This document shows, piece by piece, positions 50,046-61,394 of a DNA stretch of 64,000 bases (position 1 is its first letter; each line of letters begins with the position of its first letter). The position numbers and the translations under genes are program-made. This DNA is from Cristatella mucedo. Taxonomy: Eukaryota > Bryozoa > Phylactolaemata > Cristatellidae. The stretch covers positions 67,501 through 131,500 of the forward strand of contig WPIO01000152.1 in assembly GCA_009760855.2 (NCBI GenBank), given 5' to 3'. The notes beneath the pieces were generated by a model. That model worked only from the letters and a program-made list of their open reading frames with translations. It had not been told where the DNA came from and searched no databases.

Positions 50046-50130
50046 GTAATAATAACAATAATACATTTGTATTAGTGCTATCAGATAACTGAATCTTTAT
50101 AGGCACTTTACATATACTGTAAAATAAAGC
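50046..50130 (-). mobile_element. LINE family B 3' end only
   Basis: Minus-strand AAAGTGCCTATAAAGATTCA then a TGTATTATTGTTATTATTA tail, head to tail with the previous copy. Confidence 0.55.
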
Positions 50131-50134
50131 GTGA

Positions 50135-51195
50135 TCAAAAAGACTGAGTTTCTCGCGTTTGGATAAGTGGACATGCAGTGGCAGTAATGGCCAATGACGA
50201 GATAAGCCGTTACTGTAAGCATGGCTGTACGGTATGTACCATTTCGTGTTTCCGTAGTAAAGAAAGTACCACAGCTAACCCATCGCTAACCGTCTTTCCC
50301 AGCTGGTTGAAGGCTACCAATGGCCCAGGAATATATCAAGTGCAATATTATTATTCGTATAGTTTAGCAATGCTTTAGCTTAGTAACTGTGGGCAGGGTA
50401 TCCAGAGGACATAGCAGGTGCAGCACGCTGACGCTGAAGCTGCAGACTCTTCGCTAACGTTTGCGAACCAAAAGGTGCTTATGATTGTACTGTAAATTGA
50501 AACTCCTTAACGTAACACCCTGTAATCGGGAAAGTCAATCGAATGCATAATTGATAAGTAGCTGACGCTTGATAGCAGCACAAGTATTCTCATGCCTCCT
50601 AGTCAGACCCTCAGATCACTACGTCCTAAGTGCCCGACCGGATCCTGATACGATTAGAGAGCGTGAGTGAATTTTTAGTAAAACAAAATCTTCAAACTGA
50701 TTAATAAAACAGTCGTATTAAATGAATGTCGAGGGAAATTCAAAATGTAAATTACACTGATTTTGAAGGCATTTTGATTAAAAAAGCAAACGAGAACCTA
50801 ATATTTTGAAAATTATCAGGTACTTTTATGTTAAAATGAACATGCGATTTGACGAAGTTCAGTTCGCCGGTAAAAGAAGGCATACGTTAAGAAAGCACGC
50901 ACTAAGGTATCTTCTTAAGTCAACCTACAAAGTAAAGCTACGTGTGTACAATAAATACCAATTTTCACAGCGAAGAAAAGCTACGAACTAATATATTAAA
51001 CCCAGCAGCCGGACGGCGACTGCAGAGAAGCGGTACGAGCGGGAAGCAAGATGCAGCTATTGGCGGTGGCGATCTGAGATGCCGCAGTGGTGACGTTTCG
51101 TAGCGGTGCGACGGTACGCTGGACTGCCTGCTGCCAGCCTGGGTATCCCGACCGAGAGCCAAGTCTTGCATCCCGGACACCGAACACTTTATAAG
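50135..51195. other. No gene seen
   Basis: Includes a 61-codon, Lys/Arg-rich plus frame at 50806-50991 that I cannot assign. No repeats recognised. Confidence 0.4.
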
Positions 51196-51199
51196 GAAA

Positions 51200-51664
51200 G
51201 ACCGCCGGCTAACCTATACTAAGCGCAATAGATGGGTGCTAACATACAAGGATAGCTGCTCTCCTCTGTCCATTCAGACTTCCCAGGCGACCCAGCTGTC
51301 CCATTCCTCCGCTTAAAGACAGTTGGCGACAGAAGCTTTAGCTCTGCAGGTCCTAGACTGTGGAACTCGCTTCCACAATTCTTACGCAACGACATCTACT
51401 CTCCAACTGCCGACTATGGCACATCTTTTTCAGCGGTCCTGAACTGCTACTTCTATGCTACTCACTACCTCAACTGCTCTCCTAACTCTGCTATGCTTCC
51501 CACTTTCTCTTTGTTGCGTGAGACGAAGTCTGTTGGCTACCGAATGCGTCCCGAAAGCCGCTTAGGCTGTGAGTGCGCTATACAAAACTCTCCTTCGTAA
51601 CGCCCACAAGGTCTTTATGACTTTGTGGAGTTACTGACGGAGATACATTACATTACATTACATT
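51200..51664 (+). mobile_element. LINE family A, 3' fragment (longest copy)
   Basis: Contains the [20 protein letters not shown] segment characteristic of the CR1/L2 RT C-terminus (read with a frameshift), then [40 protein letters not shown] and the non-coding end. The tail is GGAGATACATTACATTACATT. Confidence 0.75.
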
Positions 51665-51979
51665 CCCCACATGCTTGCATTATTTCGCACCGACCTCGAT
51701 CTTGCAATGTTATGGGTGATTTTAAAAAACATTTTGACAACGTAACTGACGCCTAAATTTCTTGTACTGTGCCGAATTTCTTGTACTGACTATTTTTCTG
51801 TTGTTGTGCATGTGCATGCCCAAATTTGCAAAAAGGATTACACACTCGATCAAATATTCTCCCAGAAATGTATGCTATCCTCCGCTAGTATTACCAAGCT
51901 CTGCTCATTTGATGGCATGGGGATCTCATTCAGTCGACAGAGTGCAACCCCTCCACATTCAAAATCATCTTTGAATCGC

Positions 51980-54310
51980 GAAACCTTTAGAACCTAGGAA
52001 TCGATGATGTCGCAGCAAACATTTCTTATTCGCAGCTGCTGCTCAATCTCCCTTCCGACCTGTCATCATTTGAACCATGCGACTGCAAGATACTTGCTTA
52101 TAGGCTTACCGAGTTTCCACCTCTGACTGAGCCCGACGCGAGCCCTCACCCAGATGGCTCATGGTTCACTGCAGCCATTAAACAAGCTAGATCTGCTTAG
52201 CTAAAGCTTGAGAATGCATGCCTGATATCAAGACTGAGTGTCCATCGTCAGTCATACGAAGGCTACAGTAGATCATACCAATCCATCCTAGCAAAGGTCA
52301 AGACTAGCTTTTACCAAAACGCTGATGAGTCACAGAGCACAATCTAAAATTGCGAATGTTTGCCATAAATCATCCCTCGACCGCTCCCAGGTTAGCTCAT
52401 TACCTAGTCATCCTTGTGGCGATCTAGCTGATCGCTTCTCTAGCTTCTTTGTCAGCAAGATAGACAAGATCAGAGAGTCCATCACTACAGTAGCAGCATT
52501 CCCTCTAGATTCCTGTCCCTAAATTCCGTGCAGCACTTACGGACTACATTTGAGGTGGCTACGAGTGACTTCATCCTGAAATGCATCTCCCAGTCAAAGA
52601 AGACTGTTAATCCTCTAGACCATATTTCTACTGCCCTACTTCTGCTATGCATAGACCTACTGCGACTTCCATGCATAGCTAACACAATAAATGTGTCCTT
52701 ATCCTCAATTCATTTCCGTGAGTATTTCAAGAAGTTTTTTGTTAGGCCACTAGTATAGAAAGAAACACTAGAACAAGACAAATTGAGCAGCTTTCGCCCA
52801 GTCTTCCTTCTACGTTCTTATCAAAGGAACACGGGAGCGAGTTGTTGCCGACCAACTGAGCTCTTATATTGAAACCTTTAAACCAGCAAGTAAGTTATAG
52901 TTTGGCTTTAGAGCTGATCCCTCCATAGAGTCAGCTTGGGATGTAAAACGACCTTTTCATAAATGCAGACTTAGCTAAAGCCGCTCTGCTTGTTTTTATT
53001 GTCTTTATTGAATTCATCGGCAGCGTTTGGTACTATTGATCACCAAGTCTGTCTAGAGCACCTCTCATCTTGCCTGGGCATCACTAGCACTGCACTGCAA
53101 TGGTTCAGATCCTATCTAAATGGGAGACCTCAAAGTGTTGATGTGAACTGACAACGGTCAACCAAGGAACCACTGAAGTACAGCGTATATCAGGGCTCAG
53201 TGTTTGGTTTGTTTCTTTTCACAGTTTCTAATCTCCCACTTGCCGATGCGATCCCCAGCACAATCTGGGCTTTCGCTTCTATGCAGATTAAGCTTATTTC
53301 CAGCTTTGCTTCGATCTCCCTCAGCCCTCCAGCACGTTAAATTCTGGCCACTCTCTTGCTGTGTGCATTGCTGACATTCACACATGGATGGCAGCAAACT
53401 GTATTAAGCTGAATGACGGTTAAACCAACTTGATAGTTGTGGGCAAACCAAATGTGATGCATAACTGGAAAGATTAATGCTTAAAATCGGCTCTGCTAGA
53501 ATATATTCTGATACATCTGCAGGTAATCTCGGTATCCTGCTCCAGAGCGATCTCTAACTAGATGAGTTCTTAATTTAACTAGATGACATCATCAGCTCTT
53601 CACTCAAGTCTGCCTACTTTCAGCTACATAACGTTGTTAAAATGTGGGCTTACTTAGACAGGGAGAATACATCCGAACTGGTCCATGCAGTTATGACAGC
53701 TCGTCTCGACTTCTGTCACTCACTGCTTACTGGTCTACCGGCATGTGCCATCAGAAGCCTACAGCTGGTGCCAAACTCTGCAGCCATGCTTGAATGTCAT
53801 GAGCATCGTAGTGGCTACATCACACCATTTCTTGCCGACCTGCACTGGCTCCCAGTCAAGCAGTGAATTGACTTTATGGTACTGTACCTGACTTTTAGGT
53901 CCCTTCATTCTGTGGCTCCACACTACCTATCATAACTATTCCCCCACCAGGCCAGGCATCGTACCACCTGCTTTTCCGACTCAGGTCGTTTAGCTATACC
54001 TCGTGCAAACCTCAAATTCTTTTTAGAACATGCCTTTAGTTCATATGCTCCTAAAGTCCGGAACTCGGTCCCATGTTGACACTGTGCGCGTCACCTCTAA
54101 TGCGTGATGACATCGTGCAAATTACCACTAATCAATTGATCATGCTCGCTTCTTCAACTCTAACCGTGTCATGGTTGATTACGTTATGCATGCTACCACT
54201 AATAATTTGACCAAACTTTCTTTACAGCATATATAAAGTTCTTAGAAAAAGATTCAGTTCTCTGCGGGTGTTGTGCAAGCTTTTTATTAATTTTTTTTTT
54301 TTATTACTAT
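51980..54310 (+). mobile_element. LINE family B, most complete copy
   Basis: Most of the RT is present but broken: pre-RT SSLPSHPCGDLADRFSSFFV and SKIDKIRESI, RT core pieces SSFRPVFLL, SSAAFGTIDHQV and LQWFRSYLNGRPQSVDV. The YADD is reduced to FYAD-stop (about 53275). The thumb reads ARLDFCHSLLTGLPACAIRS. The 3' UTR and AAAGTTCTTAGAAAAAGATT end at 54300 with a T/ATT tail. Many stops, so inactive. Confidence 0.85.
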
Positions 54311-54319
54311 TATGGCTCG

Positions 54320-54815
54320 AAAGGCTGCGTATCTCGTGCCGGAGGAGAAGCAGCAGCTGGAGGTGAAAGAGTGAATAAGCGAAAGCGGCAGCAGATTGTG
54401 GCTGAGCAGCAGCAGCCCGGGGCGAAGGAGAAGCAGCCATCGACGAGACGTATAAAAAGCTCTCAATGAAGACTGCGACGCTGGACGCTGGACGATGAAG
54501 ACTGCGACGCTGGACGAAAATCGCGAAGAGCGAACTCAGCCGCTTCAGCCGTCAAGGCTGCTCGTGTCGGTGCACCGAGCGCGATCGGTCTGCATTTGTC
54601 GTGACACCTCGAAAGAGAAGCAGCAATAGCAATCAGCTGGTCTTCGCCACGCCACTGCTTGATCCTAGAGGTGGCGGCGGGCGAGCGGGTGTGAAGTGCA
54701 GCTAGACCAATAAGCGCCCGGAAAGACTGCTCAGTCGAGCGAATGCCAGCAGAGCGTGCAGGCAGGTTGAGGAAAGATAAGAGTGTCTAGCGAAGTCCTT
54801 TCAAGCAAGGTCGAA
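54320..54815. other. TATA-like site and 22-bp direct duplication, no gene seen
   Basis: CGTATAAAAAGC at about 54450 is followed by two copies of ATGAAGACTGCGACGCTGGA (54466 and 54496) separated by a short GCTGGAC echo. Moderately GC-rich. May be a promoter fragment; unassigned. Confidence 0.35.
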
Positions 54816-54817
54816 GC

Positions 54818-55660
54818 AATAATAATAAAAATATGCACTTGATAAAGCACCCTCAGAGAACTCAATTTTTTTCTAGGCACTTTACATATGCTGCGAAGGA
54901 AAACGCTGTTGAATGGTGAGTAATATCATGCTTGATAAACAACATGAATAAAATAGTTTAGGGTGACATGCACGGGTCAGCATGCAAGTGTGGTTATTGG
55001 CTGCATGCACAGTGTCAGCACGCATAAGCCCGTGAAGGACGAATCACAAGGATCCACTAAAAGCTGTCCAAAATAGGTGTGTTTTCATGTTCTTTTTAAA
55101 CGTGGTCAAGTCAGGGGACGTTGTGACGAAAGCCGGGAGTGAGTTCCAGGCTTTGGGAGCATAGGAACTAAATGCACGGTCTCCAAAAGATTTGAGGTTT
55201 GTACGAGGTATTGGAAAACTGTTGGATTCCGAAAAGCTGGTGGTAATGTAATGTAATATAATGTATCTCCGTCTGTAACTCCACAAAGTCATAAAGCCCA
55301 TGTGGGTGTTTTGAAGAGAGTTTTGTATAGCGCACTCACAGCCTACGCGGTTTTCGGTACGCATTCGGTAGCCAACAAACTTCGTCTCATGCAACAAAGA
55401 GAAAGTGGGAAGCATAGCAGAGTCAGGAGAGCAGTTGAGGTAGTTATTAGCATAGAAGTAGCAGCTCTGGACCGCTGAAAAGAATGTGCCATAGTCGGCA
55501 GTAGGAGAGTAGTTACGATGCTTGCTCTGGTGACAGAGTAGATCTGAGAGATAGGCTGGAGCCAAAGAATGAAGTGACCAAAAAGTGAGCGACAAAACCT
55601 TAAATTCGATCCTTGCTAGACTAGTAGTCAGTGCAGGTCGGTGAGAAGTCACCTCGGGGT
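54818..55660 (-). mobile_element. LINE family B, 3' half, interrupted by a family-A unit
   Basis: Outer parts encode HSLAPAYLSDLLCHQSKHRN and, after the insertion, FPIPRTNLKSFGDRAFSSYA and PKAWNSLPAFVTTSP; it ends AAAGTGCCTAGAAAAAAATT with a TTTTTATTATTATTG tail. The family-A unit (55242-55514) lies inside. Confidence 0.85.
55242..55514 (-). mobile_element. Short family-A unit nested in LINE B
   Basis: Complete unit from ACTACTCTCCTACTGCCGAC to an ATACATTATATTACATTACA tail. The host LINE sequence CTGGTGGTA|CGATGC resumes on both sides with only a TA-type duplication. Confidence 0.85.
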
Positions 55661-55664
55661 GGGT

Positions 55665-56155
55665 TCACGAGTCGTTCGACCATCACCAGCCTGCAGCCGA
55701 GTGTAGCATGCTGATTAGACGTTTGGTGCAGGGGAGGCGGAGATATGCATGCGTGAGGCCTTTTCAGCCACTGACGTGACAGGACGTTAGGCTCTGCCAC
55801 GAGCCCTTCGGCTGAAAATGCTGACTGCCCGAGACGGCCGAAGCTCCCACGGCAGCATGTGCAGCTCTCGGGTGAACCCTAATGTACCCATTACACCGAA
55901 GCTGCCGTGTACCTCGGTGAGTTGGTCGCGTTCAAGCTCCTGTGCACCGTGGAAAAGCGTAAGTACGTCTAGTTACAACAAAGATAGGCTTCGTCTGATG
56001 ATGTAAAGGATCGTGGTTGTCCTGAGACCCAGGACACCTGTGCCGTGATCGCTACGCCCGACAAACACGGTCAAAGACTCGATATCAACGTACCGAACGC
56101 CCTGTCAGTATTTGAACGGTATAGAGCGAAGAAGGATGCAGATTAAGATAACCGT
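55665..56155. other. No gene seen
   Basis: Short frames only; no repeat family recognised. Confidence 0.4.
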
Positions 56156-56159
56156 GTTT

Positions 56160-56416
56160 AGGATGAATTTAATGTATCTCCGTCTGTAACTCCACAAATT
56201 CATAAAAACCAGGTGGGTGTAACGCAGGAGAGTTTTGTATAGCTCACTCACAGCACTAAGCAGTTTTTGGTAGCCAACAGACTTCGTCTCACGAAACAAA
56301 GAGAAATTGGGAAGCATAGCAGAGTCAGGAGAGCAGTTGAGATAGTGAGTAACATGTAAGTAGCAGCTCAGGACCGCTGAAAAGGATGAGCCATAGTCGG
56401 CAGCACGAGAGTAGTT
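56160..56416 (-). mobile_element. Short family-A unit next to LINE C
   Basis: Runs from AACTACTCTCGTGCTGCCGA to a CATTAAATTC tail and abuts the truncated 3' side of LINE C. Confidence 0.75.
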
Positions 56417-58860
56417 GCCGTTGCATAAGAACATCCAGGATCGAATATCGGCAAGGCAAGCATTCAGTTTCTCAGTTGCTGCAGCAGATTCCGACGGTTT
56501 GAATGACAAATACAACTGAGTATCGTCAGCATAGAAGTGAAATCATATTCCATTGGCCTTAATCACTTTTCCCAGATGTTGTGCATAAATGGAGAATAGC
56601 AAGGGGTTGAGTACGGACCCTTGAGGTACTCCACAGGTGACCCTTCTTGTTTGTGAGACCTGACCCCCACACGACGCGGATTGACTTCGATCAGAGAAGT
56701 ACGATTTAAACCACGCCAGTGCTTCGTCTGCCAGACCGATCGTTGTTCTCAATTGTTCAAGCAGAACCTCGTGATCAATGGTGTCGAAGGCAGCAGACAG
56801 ATCTAGCAGAGCTAGGGCAGTGAAATTCCCGTCATCATTGCCACGTAGAATGTCATTATTAATACTATGGAGAGCAGTTTCAGTGGAGTGCTGCCTCTTG
56901 AACCCTGATTGAAATGTTTCTGACATTCCATTATTTTTAATATGTTCAACCAGCTGCTTAGCAACAATTTTTTCAAGAATCTTTGATAAGAACGGAAGAA
57001 GGGAAACTGGACGATAGTTTTCTAGGACCTCTGCGTCTAATCCAGGCTTTTTAAGAATAGGTCTAACGATTGCCGATTTGAAGGACTTGGGGACGACCCC
57101 TTTTCCCAAAGAAGCATTGAAAATCTTGGTTTTGGCAGGGCTAAGTTGGTCTGCAAGTGAAGACCACAGAGATGAAGGTATAGGGTCGTCAGGAGACGAG
57201 CACTTTTTGCTAGACCTTATTAAGGCAGCCACATCACAGACAGAAACTTCGGAGAACCTTTTAAGAAAGGTCACAGGTTGAGTAACGGCTATTGCTTTGG
57301 TCGGAGGGGGCTTAATGGATGCACGAATGTGTACAACTTTTTCAGTAAAGAAGGCTGAAAACTTTTTGGCTGAGCCCTTAATATCTGGGGAGTTAGACCT
57401 CACAGCATTTGCCAGTAAATGGTTTACTGTCTTATAAATCTCTTTAGTGTCCGACTAGCAGGAATTCAGTTTTCTTATGAAAAAAGAAGCCCTGGTTTTT
57501 TAAGCTTTCGGGTGTAAACTCGAAGAAAGCCTTTGAAATTGACTAGATCTGCATCAGACCCCGATTTCTAGAAATGACGTTAAAGCCTGCGTTTAACCCG
57601 GCGCTTCTTAAGGAGTTTTTTGTAAATTGAAAGGAATCTCGACGACTTTGAACACGGATAGAATGAACGGGAGCATGCTTGTCAAGAGCACTCTTGAGTG
57701 TCATGTTCCTCGCATCAGTGAGGGTATCGAAGCTTCCGGTCGAATCTGAATTCAGATCAAGAAGACCTGTATCACATACAGATTTCAAAAACTTGTCCAT
57801 GTCAATGCTTTGTAAGTTACGTCGTTTGACAAGTTCGACATTACCCTGTACGTACAAGGGAGCTGGAACAGTAAACGAGACCGAAAAATGATCTGAGAGT
57901 GTCAGTGGGCACACCACAAGGTCCGTGGGGAGGACATCCTTAGTGATCACGATATCTAGAATGTGGCCACCGACGTGGATGCTATGATTAACGTGTTGGG
58001 CCAAGCCAAAATTCTCAAGACAGTCAAGAAATGAGCGGACCTGGCTGTTGCACGGTTGTCAACTTGAATATTGAAGTCTCCTACAATCAGTAAAGGCCTG
58101 TCACTCACAAATATTTTAGCGAGGAACTCTGTAAACTTCTCTATAAACAAGTTTAGACAGCCAGAAGGAGGCCGGTATATCACAACAGTGAGAGGCATTG
58201 TCTTTGATGAAGACCTGATTGTAACCGATTCAAACGATGATCCATGCGAGGAACTGCACATGTTATAGCCAAACGATTCGCGAAAAACAATTGCAACTCA
58301 GCCACCGACCTTTCCAGAACGCATGGACTAATAGAATGAGAACCCGGGTGGAGTGGTCTCAGAAAAACAGCTACTGGAACAGGGCGTCATCCAAGTTTCA
58401 GTAAGCAGAAATGCATCTAGCTTCTCCTGGACCACCTGATCGCGGATAAGTAACCCCTTGGTTTTTAGCGAGCAGACATTTAGTCGGCGGAATTTAAGAC
58501 GCTGTCCAATAACTGGGCGACGGCGATGAAGTGGCTTGTATTCTCCTCCGTTTGCGTCCGGCCTGGCGGACGCTGGCCCTTCGAATTTGAATTGGACCTT
58601 AGTAACGGCCGTCGGACGACGTTTCACAACGTGCTGGGCTACGGCGGGTGGGCTACTACCGCAACGAGTACTATTCAGCGCTTTAAAATTACGAGTCGTA
58701 GGTTTGATAGCCGAGCTGTTGGAAGGGCGAACGCAGGATGCAGGAAGGTTCTCAGTGACCCACCGCAGAAGGCCCGCCGGTAGCGTATCGACTAATGGCG
58801 ACATCGCACGTTATGCTAAGCAGGTCCTGTTTTGTGTAGCATATCGGAGGACAGCTCATA
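56417..58860 (-). mobile_element. LINE C, CR1/L2-like, endonuclease and RT
   Basis: On the minus strand an AP endonuclease is readable in pieces: LKFRRLNVCSLKTKG and DAFLLTETWM (58.5-58.4 kb), VVIYRPPSG and LLIVGDFNIQVDN (58.2-58.05 kb), HILDIVITKDVL and LSDHFSVSF (58.0-57.9 kb). The RT frame is open for 286 codons (57403-56543): SFKSAIVRPILKKPG, ENYRPVSLLPFLSKILEKIV, ALLDLSAAFDTIDHEVLLEQ and RVTCGVPQGSVLNPLLF. One in-frame TGA then precedes an intact HFYADDTQLYLSFKPSE. Several frameshifts and stops in the endonuclease part make it inactive. The 3' end is lost at a family-A unit. Confidence 0.88.
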
Positions 58861-58864
58861 AATG

Positions 58865-59970
58865 GTCACTGCAAAGATAGCAGCGGAATACCCGAAGGTA
58901 TCACGGAGAAATCAAGTAAAGGTCCACACCACGCTAGGAGTCGCCCGAGGCCGCTCTCTAGCGCAGGGATGAAAACATTCGTAAATGGCTGCTTAATACT
59001 GAAATTTCGGAACCATACAGCCAAATTATGACAGTGCTGGAGCCTGTTAGTGGTTCCAGAGCGACGCAACCATTAGAAGCTGGACATGTCGGAATTCACG
59101 TTTAGAGGAGAGTTTTAAAAGGACAGTGGAAATGACTATTGGGAAGCCGCACTTAATGGCTAGGCCTATACACTTACAGCCTCTGTGGCCGTGAAATATA
59201 CTGCTCTATATCAATGCAATTGGCTTTGCATTGCGATATGCATGTCCTCGATTACACTCGTGCTCTGCAATCGTCGGCATACCTGCTTACATTGGCGCTG
59301 CTCCGACGACTCGCGAGCTATACATATATGCTTCGACGCGGTAGCTTCATCGGCATCAGCTGCGCATCTGAATGGCGTAGCATCCATTACGTGTGCTGTA
59401 CAAAGGACTTTCGTTCTGGAGCCGCTTCGGAGCATTTGTAACAGTACCAAATGCGTACTGCATCAAAAATTGTGGTCTACTTAAATATGGGTACAGGGGA
59501 CGAGTAAGCGTGTATATTAGCGACTTCCCGTCTAGATTTTGCCACTCTCTCGTTGCCAGGCTTTCATGCCTGCGTAACGAAACGCTAACCGGTGGGGAAA
59601 ATATTGCCTCGGAAGCTCGTCTGCCTCGTCAGTCACTACTACTGTATTCCGTCACTTCTGCCTGGCGTGCTCTAGCTTCCCAGCATGCAGCGAGTCGAAT
59701 TCCGGTCTGGTCACTCACGTTAAGGTTCTTTCATGCACTCGGTTGGGCTATTGTATCTGAACTACTCGAGAGCAATATATTTGAACGCTTCAGCGCACGC
59801 CCGCAAAGAGTACCAAGTCAACTGAACTCGACCAACCGGAGCGTGCCGACAACTGAAGGACGGAGGACAACTGAAGAACTTCGTGCGAAATACTTCCCCG
59901 ACTCTGCTGCCGCGATAACCACACCTTGACGTCTATGCCGAGTGTGTGCCCAGTCGGGTTCTTTCTTTTC
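58865..59970. other. No supported gene; 178-codon frame noted
   Basis: The plus frame 59393-59929 (178 codons) has no recognisable domain and skewed composition; a chance frame is likely. Confidence 0.35.
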
Positions 59971-59975
59971 GGCCC

Positions 59976-60150
59976 ATGCGTGTGTGTGTGTGTGTGTGTG
60001 TGTGTGCACGTGTGTGTGTGTTTGTGTGTGCGCCCGTGTGCGCGCACGCGTGCGCATGCTCGTGCGCGTGCGTGCGCGCATGTGTGTGGGTGTTCGTGTG
60101 TGTGTTCGCGTGTGTGTGTGCGTGTGTGTGTGCGTGCGTGTGCGTGTGTG
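59976..60150. repeat. (GT)n with GC-rich variants
   Basis: About 175 bp of GT repeats with many CG, GC and GTGC variants in the centre, alternating purine-pyrimidine almost throughout. Confidence 0.95.
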
Positions 60151-60159
60151 ATTAATGTC

Positions 60160-61325
60160 CGTAGGAATTCACCTTACTGCGATGAGATTTAGCCAGCTGG
60201 TTTACCCAGTAGTTTTAGCCACTGGTTGCTTCAGCACGACATCACAGTGAGGCCAAATGATCAGTATTTCTTTGGTATCCAGCAGTATATCTAACTATAT
60301 CTCTATAGTCTCCACAAACACTCGGCTTATGTCCTGACTAGCCACCGTGACTGCAAGCAAAGGCCCACCCGGCTAATATAAATAAGCATATTTAGCATAC
60401 AGTGCGTCCGCAAAAGCTCCAGATGCTGATTAGTGTCCCAGATTCAAAATTGTACTCAATGACCGGAGATGCAATTCCGCTTCGTCACAACCGCGTTTTC
60501 TCACGTGAATTTCGCTCATTGGGCGGATAGAGCGCATTAGTCTGTTGGGGCAGAACAATATGGCGGCTTCGCAGCCGCCAAGGTAGCCGCTAGCAGCTGT
60601 GCTTGCGGCTGTCCAAATAAGGATACGAGTTTCTTTTAATGCATCGCAAGAGGCTTCCGGCTATGGCTCCGTTGACAGGAAGCCAGTGGTTTTTCAGAGC
60701 ATTTTTAAACTTTAAACTTTACTTAATTTGTAATTGAACTCTAAATAAAAGCTTTGCTAGTAAATTTGAAATAAAAAAGTTGAGCAAGTTTCTAGGGGGG
60801 GGGGCTAAGTGCTTTACCAGACGGAGCTCGAAATGTCATTGACTCCGTGCCGAAGCCTCTCCCAAGGCCATGATTTAGCACCCATGCAAAAATGCTGGAA
60901 GCTTAGCCACTAGGACGGGGGGGGGGGGTATTACGCAGGCGTCTTGGTGAATGTTAACTCGGTTGTCATTTCTCAACTCACTGAGGTATTATCTAGGCCA
61001 TCCTCAGCGACCGTGAGGGCGTTCGGGCCGCACCTACAGAATGTACAGACAGGGGCAGGATGCTTACAAAATAAGTGATATGCAGAATGTTAGTGCTTCG
61101 GTTGTCCTGCAGTCTCATCATGAATTTGCAATCCACCAAAAGCCATGACTTTATGCTCAAAAATGACAAAAGTAAGCTTTGGCTCGCCGATGCGCAATAC
61201 AGTAGACTTTGGACTGCCCCGTCTGCAGCGTCCATTTTCGATATCAGCCCTCCGATCGCGACGATGCCTACCCACGACGATTGAGCGTCGACAGTACCGA
61301 GGTCAAAAAGGAAGCGCTGCCCACT
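60160..61325. other. No gene seen; two poly-G runs
   Basis: Short frames only. Poly-G runs of 10 and 12 at about 60795 and 60917. Confidence 0.4.
60556..60580. promoter_or_regulatory. YY1-type motif overlapping a perfect hairpin
   Basis: AATATGGCGGC at about 60558-60568 matches the YY1 consensus AANATGGCGGC. TGGCGGCT (60561-60568) and AGCCGCCA (60573-60580) form a perfect 8-bp stem with a TCGC loop. Confidence 0.5.
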
Positions 61326-61332
61326 AGATATG

Positions 61333-61388
61333 TATATATAAATAAATAAATAAATAAATATATATATATATTTATTTATTTATTTATA
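61333..61388. repeat. AT-rich near-perfect palindrome
   Basis: Left arm (TATATA)(AAAT)n mirrors right arm (ATTT)n(ATATA) around a TATATATATATA centre, about 56 bp. It borders the CpG-rich island. Confidence 0.9.
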
Positions 61389-61394
61389 TCGCCT

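Noticed and set aside
50806-50991. 61-codon Lys/Arg-rich frame, ribosomal-protein-like composition
   Set aside because: No match to a ribosomal protein I can recall; basic residues follow from A-rich DNA.
59393-59929. 178-codon plus frame
   Set aside because: No recognisable domain, no supporting splice or promoter signals, and length compatible with chance.
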